Shown: piece after piece, positions 16,421 through 26,298 of the stretch | How positions within the stretch are numbered: the first letter of the stretch is position 1 | Layout: every line of letters starts with the position of its first letter | NCBI GenBank assembly: GCA_018402205.1 | Contig: JAGYIX010000003.1 | Coordinates: forward strand, 558,001 to 622,000 | DNA from: Flavobacteriaceae bacterium | GTDB taxonomy: Bacteria > Bacteroidota > Bacteroidia > Flavobacteriales > Flavobacteriaceae | Length of the DNA stretch: 64,000 nt | Direction of reading: 5' to 3' | Notes under the pieces: model-generated | Databases searched by the model: none | Told to the model about the DNA's origin: nothing | The model's input: only the letters and a program-made list of their open reading frames with translations | Program-made: the position numbers and the translations under genes

Positions 16421-18488
16421 TAACCAACATACCAAAACCAACGCGCTAGCTAAGGCCTCTTCATTATATCTTAGACAGCATCGTTTTAACCCTGTGCATT
16501 GGGTAGAATACTCTGATGCCCTGTTTGAAAAGGCGCATAATGAGCAAAAACTGCTGCTATTTAGTATAGGGTATGCAGCCTGTCATTGGTGTCATGTCAT
16601 GGAGCGTGAGTGCTTTGAAGACCAAGACGTGGCCGCAGTAATGAATCGCCATTTTATCTGCGTTAAAATTGACCGAGAAGAGCGTCCAGATCTTGACCAT
16701 ATTTATATGGATGCGCTTCAATTGATGACCGGATCTGGCGGATGGCCCCTGAACATTGTAGCCTTGCCCGATGGCAGACCTTTCTGGGGGGCAACCTACC
16801 TACCAAAAGAGCGCTGGATGGCAGCCCTTAAAGATCTTCAGCAGCTCTACATGAAAGATAAAGAGCGTGTCTTAGAATATGCGACAAGCCTATCACGAGG
16901 CCTAAAGGCCATGGCAGAAACTCCGTCGGCAGATACTCTAAGCGAACCGTGGCTTAAAGATGAATTTGAGACCCTTATTCAACAGTTTTTAGCCGCTGTA
17001 GATACCGAATACGGGGGCTTTAAAGGGGCGCCCAAGTTCATGATGCCCAATACATTAGAATTTGCGCTGCACTACCACCTGCTTTGCCCGAATGAGCGCG
17101 TGTTTGACCACGTTCAAAAAAGCCTTGATCGCATGTCTTATGGGGCCCTATTCGACCAAATTAACGGCGGATTTTCGCGCTATAGCGTAGACAATCGCTG
17201 GCACGTGGTGCACTTCGAAAAAATGGCCTACGATAACGCACAACTGCTAAGCCTTTATGCCAAAGCCTTTGCGGTTACCAAAAACAAATGGTTCCAGCAC
17301 GTGGCTTTAAAGACTATAGACTTTTTAGAGCACTGGCTTTACGATCCGCTTTCAAAAGGATTTTTCGCCTCAATAGATGCAGATTCGTCAGACGAATTAG
17401 GCGAGCAGACAGAAGGAGCTTACTATCGGTTTACCATAGCGCAGTTGAAGGAGGTGTTGGGCGATCTCTATGAGTTATTCGCTGAGGTCTATAATTTCAA
17501 CGAACTTGGGCATTGGGAGCATGGTCAGTATTTATTGCACCGAACAGATACCAATGAGCAAATCGCAGGAATATTAGGTGTTTCTGTCGAATCGATAGAA
17601 AATGCTCTAATTCAAGGATTATCAAAACTCAAAAAATACCAACAACAGCGCAAAAAACCAGCTTGCGACGACAAAATTATAAGCTCATGGAACGCCTTAA
17701 TAGTGAGTGCACTTGCACACAGCTGTCGCTATCTCGATTTAACTGAAAACGAGAAAAACAAGTATGTACACCTATGTTTGGGGGCTGCACAGATGCTTGC
17801 TGAGCGTATTGAACCAGATGGTCGTTTACTGCGCATAAAGAGTGCTACCGCCAACAACATAGATGGATTTCTAGAAGACTATGCCTTGTGCATTCAATGT
17901 TTTATAGACCTCTATGAACTCACCTTTGAACCTAAGTATTTAGACCAAGCGTCTGCTCTAAATCGCTATGTTTTAGCTCATTTTAATGCGCCCGAGGGTT
18001 TCTTTTATTTCACTGATGACCTTCAAAAACAAGTAGTTAGACGAACCCTAGAACTAGAAGACAACGTCATAAGCAGTTCAAACGCGCTAATGGCTAAAAA
18101 TCTTTTTAGGTTAGGGGCTCTTTTAAGTAAACCTAATTACAGCAAGAGGGCCTCGGCTCTATTACAGGCTATGAAGCCACAGGTCATCAAACATCCACGA
18201 AGTTATTCCGCCTGGTTACAATTGGCCTTATTTGATCAATTTGAGTTTCACGAAATTGCGGTCATAGGCACTAATTTTGAGCAAAAAGCAAGCGCTATAG
18301 GCCGCCATTATTTACCAAACAGTGTTCTGGCAGCAGCCAAAAAACCAACTGAAAAGGGCTTGTTGAATAGAGCAACTGATTTGAGTGAAACTGCTATCTT
18401 TGCGTGTGTCAAGGGAAGCTGTTCTTTTCCTGTATTTGAGACCGAACAACTACTCAACCATCTACACCATGATCAAACAAACCTTTGA
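16413..18488 (+). CDS. YyaL/DUF255 thioredoxin-domain protein
   Basis: 691 residues from the ATG at 16413, which overlaps the stop of the Nfu gene. The N-terminal thioredoxin-like domain has YAACHWCHVMERECFED with a CxxC pair, followed by FICVKIDREERPDLDHIYM and GSGGWPLNI. The rest (about 200-690) looks like an (alpha/alpha)6 barrel, with WHVVHFEKMAYDNAQLL and WNALIVSALAHS. The family (YyaL, human SPATA20) is widespread but its reaction is not settled. Its 3' end overlaps the MscS gene by 20 bases. Confidence 0.88.
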   Translation: MDSNQHTKTNALAKASSLYLRQHRFNPVHWVEYSDALFEKAHNEQKLLLFSIGYAACHWCHVMERECFEDQDVAAVMNRHFICVKIDREERPDLDHIYMDALQLMTGSGGWPLNIVALPDGRPFWGATYLPKERWMAALKDLQQLYMKDKERVLEYATSLSRGLKAMAETPSADTLSEPWLKDEFETLIQQFLAAVDTEYGGFKGAPKFMMPNTLEFALHYHLLCPNERVFDHVQKSLDRMSYGALFDQINGGFSRYSVDNRWHVVHFEKMAYDNAQLLSLYAKAFAVTKNKWFQHVALKTIDFLEHWLYDPLSKGFFASIDADSSDELGEQTEGAYYRFTIAQLKEVLGDLYELFAEVYNFNELGHWEHGQYLLHRTDTNEQIAGILGVSVESIENALIQGLSKLKKYQQQRKKPACDDKIISSWNALIVSALAHSCRYLDLTENEKNKYVHLCLGAAQMLAERIEPDGRLLRIKSATANNIDGFLEDYALCIQCFIDLYELTFEPKYLDQASALNRYVLAHFNAPEGFFYFTDDLQKQVVRRTLELEDNVISSSNALMAKNLFRLGALLSKPNYSKRASALLQAMKPQVIKHPRSYSAWLQLALFDQFEFHEIAVIGTNFEQKASAIGRHYLPNSVLAAAKKPTEKGLLNRATDLSETAIFACVKGSCSFPVFETEQLLNHLHHDQTNL

Positions 18489-19305
18489 AGACTACGAGAA
18501 ACACCTAGAACAATTATTTTCGCTGCTATGGGAGGTTCTCCCAAATATTGCCAGTGCAATAATCACTGCTTTTGTCGGATGGTGGGTGATTCGATTAATC
18601 GACATGGCCGTTGCTAAATTCTTTGCACGTAAAGATTACGATCGCACTTTAGAGCAATTTTTAGAAGACTTCATAAGCATTTCGCTTAAAGTCGTTCTCA
18701 TGGTGATGATTATTACCCAATTGGGTGTTCAGACTTCGTCGCTTATTGCTATGCTTGGTGCTGCTGGATTAGCTCTGGGTTTAGCGCTTCAGGGTTCTTT
18801 AGCCAATTTCGCCGGAGGAATCTTAATTCTAATATTTAAACCCTTTAAGGTTGGAGATTTTATATCTGCTCAAGGAGTGGAAGGAACCGTGAATAAAATA
18901 ACGGTGTTCAATACTAAACTCACCACCTTTAATAATCAAGCTGTAATTATTCCCAATGGCAACCTGTCGAATGATAAGATTACCAACTTTTCTTCTGAGC
19001 CGCTTCGAAGAGAGAATCTTATTATTGGAATAAGCTATGCAAGCAATATTAAAAAGGCTAGAGAAGTGGTGCTGCAGTTGTGCGAGGCCGATGAGCGCAT
19101 TATAAAAGAAGAAGAAAAGATGCCTGCCGTTTTTGTTCACGAGCTAGCCGAAAGCTCTGTAGATCTTGCCATACGCTATTGGACAAATACCGACGTTTTT
19201 TGGGCGACTCGTTTTGAGATGATTGAAAATATAAAGGGTCGCTTCGACGAAGAGGGTATAGATATTCCTTTCCCACATCGCGTTCTGATAAGCGCTGCAG
19301 ACTAG
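18469..19305 (+). CDS. Small-conductance mechanosensitive channel (MscS family)
   Basis: 278 residues from the ATG at 18469. There are hydrophobic segments at about 18-45 and 62-83. The pore helix is LIAMLGAAGLALGLALQGSL, the Gly/Ala-rich TM3 typical of MscS, followed by FAGGILILIFKPFKVGDFI and the beta domain motif VIIPNGNLSNDKITNFS. It opens under membrane tension and releases solutes during osmotic downshock. An in-frame upstream extension to 18385 lies inside the preceding gene and is unlikely. Confidence 0.95.
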   Translation: MIKQTFEDYEKHLEQLFSLLWEVLPNIASAIITAFVGWWVIRLIDMAVAKFFARKDYDRTLEQFLEDFISISLKVVLMVMIITQLGVQTSSLIAMLGAAGLALGLALQGSLANFAGGILILIFKPFKVGDFISAQGVEGTVNKITVFNTKLTTFNNQAVIIPNGNLSNDKITNFSSEPLRRENLIIGISYASNIKKAREVVLQLCEADERIIKEEEKMPAVFVHELAESSVDLAIRYWTNTDVFWATRFEMIENIKGRFDEEGIDIPFPHRVLISAAD

Positions 19306-19320
19306 GTAGTTGCCTATTCA

Positions 19321-20028
19321 TTAGCCTGTCTTAGGAGGAGTAATGTGCACTTCTTTCAAATAATTGGGCTCGAAGTATTCGGTAGAAACAAAATCTTGAG
19401 ACCTGAAACGATTTAATGCTAGACCTCCCATGTGTAACGCATTTGGAAAGGTGTGAATAAATCTGAAGTCATAACTATCGACATAATCAGAAAAAAAGAG
19501 GTTAAGTTTATCAGAAGCGTCCCCAATTACATAAATAGTTTTATGGGCACTTAGCATTGCCTGCGTATTAAAGTCTTCAAGAAGTAAAAGCTGTGAGGGC
19601 ATAATAAGCTGCCCCTTGCCCGACTGAATTCTGGCGTATACCTCTTGTCTTCGGGCGTCTATAGCCGAAAAGATTAAGGTTTCTTCTAATTCTAGGTCTT
19701 TGATTTGAAATCCAACAGATTCAGCTAATAGCTCAAGACTATCCAAGGCAATTAAAGGCTTTTCTAACGCAAAGGCGTATCCTTTTGCAGCAGACGCACC
19801 TATTCTTAGACCGGTATATGAACCAGGGCCTGCTCCAACAGCGAAGGCATCAATAGTTGAAAAATCATATCGGGTATGCTCAAATAAGGATTCTATAAGC
19901 AAATGCAACTGTTCGGCATGAACAAACCCGTCTTCAATAATCTGCTTATGCGCTACGCAATGTTCTTGATCAAAAAGGGCTGCAGAGCAGCCCTTTGTTG
20001 AAGTATCAAATGCGAGTATTAACGACAT
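19321..20028 (-). CDS. tsaB: tRNA threonylcarbamoyladenosine biosynthesis protein TsaB
   Basis: 235 residues starting MSLILAFDTSTKGCSAALF (another ATG lies two codons upstream at 20034). It has the ASKHA-type N-terminal fold and the conserved FAVGAGPGSYTGLRIGASAA. TsaB partners TsaD and TsaE in making t6A37 in tRNAs reading ANN codons. It lacks the metal ligands of TsaD. It is the last gene of the leftward run after tolC, 34 bases downstream of the TolC stop. Confidence 0.94.
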   Translation of the reverse strand: MSLILAFDTSTKGCSAALFDQEHCVAHKQIIEDGFVHAEQLHLLIESLFEHTRYDFSTIDAFAVGAGPGSYTGLRIGASAAKGYAFALEKPLIALDSLELLAESVGFQIKDLELEETLIFSAIDARRQEVYARIQSGKGQLIMPSQLLLLEDFNTQAMLSAHKTIYVIGDASDKLNLFFSDYVDSYDFRFIHTFPNALHMGGLALNRFRSQDFVSTEYFEPNYLKEVHITPPKTG

Positions 20029-20062
20029 AATCAAATATATACTAAAGACTTCTAATTGTCTC

Positions 20063-21415
20063 CTAGTCTAAAACAGCAATTGGAATACCAAAATAGAATT
20101 CAAGAATTTTTAGTCTAAATATATAATCATATTTAGCGCGAATAACGGTTGCTTCTGCATTGTCAAGACGCGCTTGTGCCTGGCTAAAATCGAAGGAGTT
20201 CATAAGGCCTACCTCAAAACGCTCTTTTGCATAGTCATAGGCTAGTCGTCGGGCGTCTAACGATTTTTGTGCGGCCTCGTAAGTTTTTGCGAAGGTCTTA
20301 ACATCGTTATAGGCCTGATTCACGGTGTTCTCTAAATCTAGTTTTGTCTGCTCGTATTGCAGCTCAGATCTTTTTACATTTAAGGCCGCGCGCTTAATGC
20401 TATTTGAGGTAGAAAATGCGTTGAAAATGGGGATATTCATAGACAATCCATAAGAAATTCCATCGTTAGCTTCTAACTGAGCAATTAAATCAGGTCGTAC
20501 AAGGTTACCCGTAGATTGGTCTATTTGAAAACGGTCACTAGCAAAAGTATTGTAATTCATAAACGCATTTAAAGTAGGCAATGCTGCTCCTTTGGCAATT
20601 TTTAGATCTTGTTCAGAAAGAACAACACTTGTCTCCGCTAATTTGATGTCATTCCTAAAACTCATAGCCTTAGTGAAGATCTGTTTTGGAGACTTCTCTA
20701 ATATGGTTGAACTGGGAACATCAAATGTCTCATCAACAATATCAAAATTTTCATAATCGGTGATTTGAAGCAATTGCGCCAAATTAATTCTAGCTAAAAT
20801 TACCCGAGCCTCTGAATTTACTATTACTTGCTCTTGATTAGCCGCAGTAGCCTCTATTTCTAAAAGATCTCCGTTTGGAACCACTCCGAGATCTACAAGC
20901 TGTTTAATACGGTTCAAATCTTGTTCGGTGACCCCATATTGCGCCTGTGCTACTTTTAAGGATTCCTTCGAAGAAATAATATTCAGATAGGCATTAGCTA
21001 CGCGCAGTCGAATATCGTCTTTCAAATTAGCCAATCGATACTGATTTGAAATAGTGTTCATTTCAGCGCGCTGCGCTCTCCTAATATTCCTTAAACCATC
21101 AAATAGGGTGTACCCTACTGAAAGGTTTAGATTTCCTTGCAAAACCACTAAAGACGGATTTGCAGCGTTGGTTCTCGGATCAATACCGAAACCCTTACTT
21201 TCATTTACTCCCATCGAGCCGTTAAGGCGAGGTAAAAACTGTCCGAGACCTTCAAGCTCTCCCAACTCTGCAGATTCAAGGTCTAGCTCAAACTGCTCTA
21301 TAGTCAGGTTGTTCTCTAGCGCGTATTCAACGCACTCTTGGAGCGACATTTTTTTGGTTTGGCCAAAAGCAAGTGTTACAGAAAGTGTCAGTATACTAAA
21401 TAATCGGAACTTCAT
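20063..21415 (-). CDS. TolC-family outer membrane efflux protein
   Basis: 450 residues with a signal peptide (KFRLFSILTLSVTLAFGQ) and then the TolC pattern of two repeats. LQECVEYALENNLTIEQFEL opens the first; long alpha-hairpin coiled regions follow, and the second repeat ends AQARLDNAEATVIRAKYDYI. It forms the outer membrane exit duct of a tripartite exporter and is the last transport gene of an operon with the HlyD adaptor and MacB-like permeases. Confidence 0.92.
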   Translation of the reverse strand: MKFRLFSILTLSVTLAFGQTKKMSLQECVEYALENNLTIEQFELDLESAELGELEGLGQFLPRLNGSMGVNESKGFGIDPRTNAANPSLVVLQGNLNLSVGYTLFDGLRNIRRAQRAEMNTISNQYRLANLKDDIRLRVANAYLNIISSKESLKVAQAQYGVTEQDLNRIKQLVDLGVVPNGDLLEIEATAANQEQVIVNSEARVILARINLAQLLQITDYENFDIVDETFDVPSSTILEKSPKQIFTKAMSFRNDIKLAETSVVLSEQDLKIAKGAALPTLNAFMNYNTFASDRFQIDQSTGNLVRPDLIAQLEANDGISYGLSMNIPIFNAFSTSNSIKRAALNVKRSELQYEQTKLDLENTVNQAYNDVKTFAKTYEAAQKSLDARRLAYDYAKERFEVGLMNSFDFSQAQARLDNAEATVIRAKYDYIFRLKILEFYFGIPIAVLD

Positions 21416-21447
21416 TGTGCTTTGTATGTTAGTTTAATAACTGAGTG

Positions 21448-22581
21448 TTATACACCGCGCTCTGGTGCATCGTCTGAATCTATTTTAATCGGCTCTGTCT
21501 TATTCCATTGCTTCACCTTATCGGTTTCTGTAAGCCCCTCTAAAATCTCGACATTGATGCCGTCTGAGATGCCAATTTTGATATCGCGCCTCTCAAACTC
21601 CTGTTCTCCAATTTCTAGCTCAACATAGGGCTCGTCAGTAACTTTATCAAATTGCAATAAGGCCTCTGGCAACACCAAAATATTCTCTTTTCGATCGAGA
21701 ATGAGCGAGGCATTTGCACTGTATCCAGCTCTTATAACAAAATCATCTTCAACAGTAACCTCACCTTCTATCTTAAATTTCACAGCACCAGACTCTTCAA
21801 GCCCCTTAGGAGCAATAAATCTAAGACGTGCGTCAAACTCTTTATCGCTAATAGCCCCTAGACTTATCTTTAGAGGCATTCCCACTTTAAGCTTACCTAC
21901 TTCACCTTCGTCTACATTACCCTCGAAAACCATCTTGGTCAAATCAGCCACGGTGGCAATGGTTGTGCCTGCGTTAAAGGAGTTAGACTGAATCACTTGG
22001 TCTCCGATTTCTACAGGGATCTCTAAAATGGTTCCAGTTGTAGTTGCTCGAATATTGGTGTTTGCCGAAGACGAGCCTCCAATAGACCCTTCTTTAATAA
22101 TTTGATAATCGGCCTCTGCGTTTCGCAATTCTTGGGCGGCCTGCTCGTAGGTGAGTTTCAAATTATTGTACTCTTGGTTAGAAATAACTTGGCGCTGAAA
22201 CAGTTCCTCATTTCGGTTAAATTCAAGCTGTGCATTATTCAAACGCAACTCGCCGTTCTTTACTCGCCCCATTGCCGCAATAAGCGCTTGTTCATTGGGC
22301 ACCACTTTTATAACGGCAATTAGATCTCCTTGGTTCACAAAATCTCCTTCATATTTGGCGATATAATCGATTATTCCTTGAATCTGAGGTTTTATCTCTA
22401 CCTCATCTTCTGGAACAACAGAGCCCGTTGCAACGGTTTTTACTTCTATGTTTCCGTAAAATGGGCTTAGCGTATCATAGGTAACCGAAGCTTTACTATT
22501 CGATTTGACAAAAAATGCGGCTGCCCATAAAGCGCCCAAGGCAACAATTGCGATGATACTGTACCGAACGGCTTTTTTCAT
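21448..22581 (-). CDS. HlyD/MacA-type periplasmic adaptor subunit
   Basis: 377 residues with an N-terminal membrane anchor (about 7-25). The biotinyl/lipoyl-like half-motifs are SVVPEDEVEIKPQIQGIIDY near residue 55 and TTTGTILEIPVEIGDQVI near residue 190, with a coiled-coil hairpin between them (about 95-165), then beta-barrel domains. It links the MacB-like permeases in the inner membrane to the TolC channel. It lies between the permease and tolC genes. Confidence 0.92.
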   Translation of the reverse strand: MKKAVRYSIIAIVALGALWAAAFFVKSNSKASVTYDTLSPFYGNIEVKTVATGSVVPEDEVEIKPQIQGIIDYIAKYEGDFVNQGDLIAVIKVVPNEQALIAAMGRVKNGELRLNNAQLEFNRNEELFQRQVISNQEYNNLKLTYEQAAQELRNAEADYQIIKEGSIGGSSSANTNIRATTTGTILEIPVEIGDQVIQSNSFNAGTTIATVADLTKMVFEGNVDEGEVGKLKVGMPLKISLGAISDKEFDARLRFIAPKGLEESGAVKFKIEGEVTVEDDFVIRAGYSANASLILDRKENILVLPEALLQFDKVTDEPYVELEIGEQEFERRDIKIGISDGINVEILEGLTETDKVKQWNKTEPIKIDSDDAPERGV

Positions 22582-22627
22582 AGTATTGGATATTAGGTAG
22601 ATGGATTAGATTATGGTGTTATATTCA

Positions 22628-23890
22628 TTATTCTTCTCTTAATGCTTCAATAGGTCGAATACTTACAGCTCTCTGCGCTGGAATGAGCCCAATTAAGGTT
22701 CCCAAAACCACCATAAGCAATAAGGCTCCTAGCACATATGGAATGGGAACGGTCGGATTGGTATACGGAAAATCAGTGTCTTGGGTAAGCTTATTTACCA
22801 AACTCAAAGCACCTGCACCTAAAATGATTCCCATAACTCCTGACACTACCGTTAAAAAAACAGACTCTAAAAGGATTAAATTTCTTACTTCTGACGGAGT
22901 CGCTCCTAAAGCGCGTCTTACACCGAGCTCTTTGGTGCGTTCTTTCACAGATATCAGCAAAATATTTCCGATACCAACTACTCCGGCCAAAATGGTAGCA
23001 ATACCAATAACTAGAGACAAAAAGGTAAGTCCGTTAGCGAATCCCTTTATGCGGCCAAATAGTTCGCCCAGATTGAATGAGCCAAAGGCCCTCTCATCAG
23101 TAGGGTCTACTTGGTGAATAGACTTAAGTACTGCTTTAACATCTTTTTCTACCTGCACAATATCCGCATCGTCAAAAGCAGCAATACTCATAAAATCTAC
23201 CTCGTCGCCCTTATTATACAGCTTATTAAAGGTGGTAAATGGAATGAAAATGTCGCCGTCTGATTCAAAACCTCCGCCCGGAACAAACTTGTGTACTCCT
23301 ACCACTCTAAAGTAGATATCATTTATGCGCAAAAATGAGCCTACAGCTTCTTCGCTATCCTCAAACAGCTCTCGTTTGGTGCGCTCCCCTATAATACACA
23401 CCCGACGGTCGTAATCAATGTCAGATTGATTGATAAAACGTCCTTGATCGAATATTTTTTTGGTAGCAATTTTAGTGTACACCGGAAAATCTCCGTAAAC
23501 ATTATAGCTACCTGATTTCTGTCCTCTGACAGTCAAGGCCGGAGATCCTCCGAAAACACCGGTAGCGTTGCGGGGGGCAATGTATTGAATCTCTGGAATA
23601 CGTTTTTTAAGCACATCTACATCCGACAACTTAAGTTGAATGCGCCGCCCTGTTCTAAAACCCTTATACGGCTTACTTGTAGACTGAGACCATGCAAAAA
23701 GAGAGTTCATAGCCACCGACTCAAACTGGCGCTCAAATCCATTATCTAATCCCTTTGCAGCTCCTGACATCGCGATGTAAACGAATATTCCCCACAACAC
23801 CCCAATCACCGTAAGAATAGTACGCACTCGATTTTTATTAATCGAGCTAAAGATCTCATCCCACGTATCTGCTTTAAATAACAACTTCAT
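22628..23890 (-). CDS. MacB-like ABC transporter permease (second copy)
   Basis: 420 residues with the FtsX/MacB layout: one N-terminal TM (RTILTVIGVLWGIFVYIAMS), a MacB periplasmic domain (about 45-270), then three C-terminal TMs with the conserved VKERTKELGVRRALGATPSE coupling region and a final LIPAQRAVSIRPIEALREE. Its start overlaps the stop of the first permease by one base. Two different permeases probably form a heterodimer driven by the single ATPase. Confidence 0.93.
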   Translation of the reverse strand: MKLLFKADTWDEIFSSINKNRVRTILTVIGVLWGIFVYIAMSGAAKGLDNGFERQFESVAMNSLFAWSQSTSKPYKGFRTGRRIQLKLSDVDVLKKRIPEIQYIAPRNATGVFGGSPALTVRGQKSGSYNVYGDFPVYTKIATKKIFDQGRFINQSDIDYDRRVCIIGERTKRELFEDSEEAVGSFLRINDIYFRVVGVHKFVPGGGFESDGDIFIPFTTFNKLYNKGDEVDFMSIAAFDDADIVQVEKDVKAVLKSIHQVDPTDERAFGSFNLGELFGRIKGFANGLTFLSLVIGIATILAGVVGIGNILLISVKERTKELGVRRALGATPSEVRNLILLESVFLTVVSGVMGIILGAGALSLVNKLTQDTDFPYTNPTVPIPYVLGALLLMVVLGTLIGLIPAQRAVSIRPIEALREE

Positions 23891-25119
23891 TATTCGTCTC
23901 TTAGGGCTACAATAGGTTTGATTCGAGCTGCTCGTTTAGCCGGCACATATCCGGCTATCGTTCCAAAAACAATGAGCACAAGTGTTGCGCCAATTGCAAA
24001 ACTCATATCGATATACGGATTCGTGATAAAATAGTCTTCTAGCTTATCGCCTAGGTTTTGCAAAATAGCTACCCCTAAGAGCATCCCTGAAAATCCAGAT
24101 AAGATAGTGATTGTGGTAGCTTCTAGTAAGATTCCGCTTATTACCATTCTAGGAGTTGCCCCAAGTGCCTTTCGTATTCCAATTTCTTTGGTGCGCTCTT
24201 TCACCACAAATATCATGATATTACTTACTCCTATGATGCCGGCAATAATAGTGCCAATAGCAAAAAATAGAGCGATAAATCCAAGTACCTGAGCAAATTG
24301 TTGGTTTTGCTTGAGTTCATCGGCAATGTTTCTGATAAAAATACCGCTGCGGTCTTCCCGAGCAATCACCTTCTTTTCTTTTAGCAGTTTTAGGATACTT
24401 TTCTCCAGACCCATGGCCCCAGCGTATCCTATAGCTGGATTGAATCCGACAATGATCTGCTCAATGCGATCTGTACCTTTCTCGATAAGTTGTCTTGTGG
24501 TATACGGAATATAAATGAGGCGCTCTTCATTATCACCACCTTCGTCTTGAAATACTCCAATTACTTTAAACGCGCTGTCGCCTAGGGTAATATATTTTCC
24601 AAGAGGGTCTTCTCCATTAAAAAGGTCTTGCTCTACTAATCTACCGATCACTGCATACTTTGCGTTGAGCTTCACATCGTTTTCATTGATGAATCGACCT
24701 TTCATCATAATAGTCTTCTCGCTGTATTGGTGAGATGGTGCTACAGCTCGATTTGTATAATTATTAGACTCTCCCCTGTACTTAACCAGACTTGAACGCG
24801 TTATTCGTGGAGAAGAATACTGTAACAAAGGAGCAAAATTCGACTCTATATCTTCAAGATCAGCGTTCTCAAATTGTATTTGGCGATTCGACTTGAACCC
24901 TTTATAGGGCATAGAGGTGCGTCCGGGAAAGATAAAAAAGGTGTTGGTGGCGTCATCGCCAAAAAACTCTTCAAACGTATTTTGAAGTCCATTGGTGAAT
25001 CCTACTAAAATTACCACTATAAAAATTCCAATGGCCATCGTAAAGCCCGTCAGAAAAGTGCGCAATTTATTCTTGCGTATAGTGTCAAATATCTCTTTCC
25101 AGGTATCCCTGCTAAACAT
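23890..25119 (-). CDS. MacB-like ABC transporter permease (first copy)
   Basis: 409 residues with the same layout as its neighbour: TM1 near 20-40, a periplasmic MacB domain, then three TMs with VKERTKEIGIRKALGATPRM and VPAKRAARIKPIVALRDE. It overlaps the ATPase stop by eight bases and the next permease by one base, so all are cotranslated. MacB-type systems extrude peptides, lipoproteins, siderophores or drugs from the periplasm through TolC; the cargo here is not known. Confidence 0.93.
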   Translation of the reverse strand: MFSRDTWKEIFDTIRKNKLRTFLTGFTMAIGIFIVVILVGFTNGLQNTFEEFFGDDATNTFFIFPGRTSMPYKGFKSNRQIQFENADLEDIESNFAPLLQYSSPRITRSSLVKYRGESNNYTNRAVAPSHQYSEKTIMMKGRFINENDVKLNAKYAVIGRLVEQDLFNGEDPLGKYITLGDSAFKVIGVFQDEGGDNEERLIYIPYTTRQLIEKGTDRIEQIIVGFNPAIGYAGAMGLEKSILKLLKEKKVIAREDRSGIFIRNIADELKQNQQFAQVLGFIALFFAIGTIIAGIIGVSNIMIFVVKERTKEIGIRKALGATPRMVISGILLEATTITILSGFSGMLLGVAILQNLGDKLEDYFITNPYIDMSFAIGATLVLIVFGTIAGYVPAKRAARIKPIVALRDE

Positions 25120-25813
25120 AACTCGATGCGCGAACCTGATCTACAGGTTTGTCTTCAATAATAACTCCATCTTTTAGGTAGACTATACGCTTACACATAT
25201 GAGCGATGTCTTTCTCGTGAGTAACCACTAGAATCGTATTTCCCTCATCATTGATCTTTTGTATTAGATCCATAACCTCGTAAGAAGTAGTACTATCTAA
25301 GGCCCCCGTAGGCTCATCTGCAAGAAGCACCTTTGGTTGAGAGGCCATTGCACGAGCAATAGCTACCCGCTGTTTCTGCCCACCAGACAATTCACTTGGA
25401 AGGTGTTCTGCCCATGGCTTTAAGCCCACCCTATCTAGGTAATCTAGTGCTATGGTGTTGCGCTCTTTTCGCGCTAATCCTTGGTAATAGAGAGGTAAGG
25501 ACACATTTTCTTTAGCAGTCTTGTAATTAATTAGGTTAAAGGATTGAAAAACGAATCCCAAAAACTTATTTCGATACTCCGCTGCCTTAGTTTCATTTAG
25601 GCCTTGTATTGGAACTTCGTCAAGGGTATAAGATCCTTCATCCGCCTCATCAAGCATTCCCAAAATATTCAAGAGGGTAGATTTTCCTGATCCAGAAGAA
25701 CCCATGATAGCCACAAGTTCTCCCTTTTTGACGGAGAAATTGATTCCCTTCAAGACGTGGAGTGAATTACTCCCCATCTTGTAAGATTTATGTAAATCTT
25801 TAATCTCGATCAT
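25112..25813 (-). CDS. ABC transporter ATP-binding protein (MacB/LolD type)
   Basis: 233 residues. Walker A is GSSGSGKSTLLNILG, the signature LSGGQKQRVAIARAMA, Walker B VLLADEPTGALDS, and the H-loop VVTHEKDIAHM. There is no C39 peptidase or membrane domain, unlike bacteriocin exporters of the fused type. It is first gene of the exporter operon, 79 bases downstream of the stand-alone C39 peptidase gene. No clear promoter is visible in that gap, so read-through from the peptide cassette is possible. Confidence 0.95.
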   Translation of the reverse strand: MIEIKDLHKSYKMGSNSLHVLKGINFSVKKGELVAIMGSSGSGKSTLLNILGMLDEADEGSYTLDEVPIQGLNETKAAEYRNKFLGFVFQSFNLINYKTAKENVSLPLYYQGLARKERNTIALDYLDRVGLKPWAEHLPSELSGGQKQRVAIARAMASQPKVLLADEPTGALDSTTSYEVMDLIQKINDEGNTILVVTHEKDIAHMCKRIVYLKDGVIIEDKPVDQVRASSYV

Positions 25814-25892
25814 AGAAGATAGCCGGTTAGGTACTTTATAGACGTTAAAGATCCGAATTTGTTACAGTAAAGACGCAAAAGAATATGTTAAA

Positions 25893-26298
25893 TCAGGTAG
25901 TTACGACTTTGGGTCTGATGCACATAAATACCCCCGTCCAAAATGTAGAGAAGGTTTTCTTGCGTATAAAACTTAGTTTTCCCAATGCCGGATCCATCAC
26001 AACCAGAACATCACCCCTAGATTCATACACGAGCCAGTAGTGACGAAAACCCAAGAACTTGACCGAAACTATACAAGGATAACTCAGTGATTTTAAGTCA
26101 GTAGTCTTATAAATCAATGATTCAAACCCAAAAGTATTCGTAAAATTAACGAGTTCGTAAAAGGACGCCCCAAATCCCTTAATTTGAAAAATTGGGTGCT
26201 TATAGGTATATAGCTACTCCATGGTAGCGCAATAGTGCAGTCAGGCAGGCTGTTCCGCAATCGAACAGCCCACGCTGTCTAACACACTCATAGCTCAT
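25893..26298 (-). pseudogene. Stand-alone C39-family leader peptidase, interrupted by a one-base frameshift
   Basis: The first frame starts at ATG 26298 and reads YECVRQRGLFDCGTACLTAL, the C39 active-site Cys context, then meets TAA at 26202-26200. One base removed from the CC at 26206-26205 gives GVAIYYKHPIFQIKGFGASF and continues, with the catalytic His in GFRHYWLVYES and Asp in VVMDPALG, to TAA at 25893. The repaired protein is 134 residues, a lone peptidase domain. C39 enzymes cut bacteriocin leaders after a Gly-Gly-like site. The start overlaps the preceding tiny ORF as ATGA. It may be a sequencing error. Confidence 0.75.

Noticed and set aside
25112-25813. ABC ATPase considered as a fused C39-ABC bacteriocin exporter
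   Set aside because: The protein contains only the nucleotide-binding domain, and the permeases are of MacB type.
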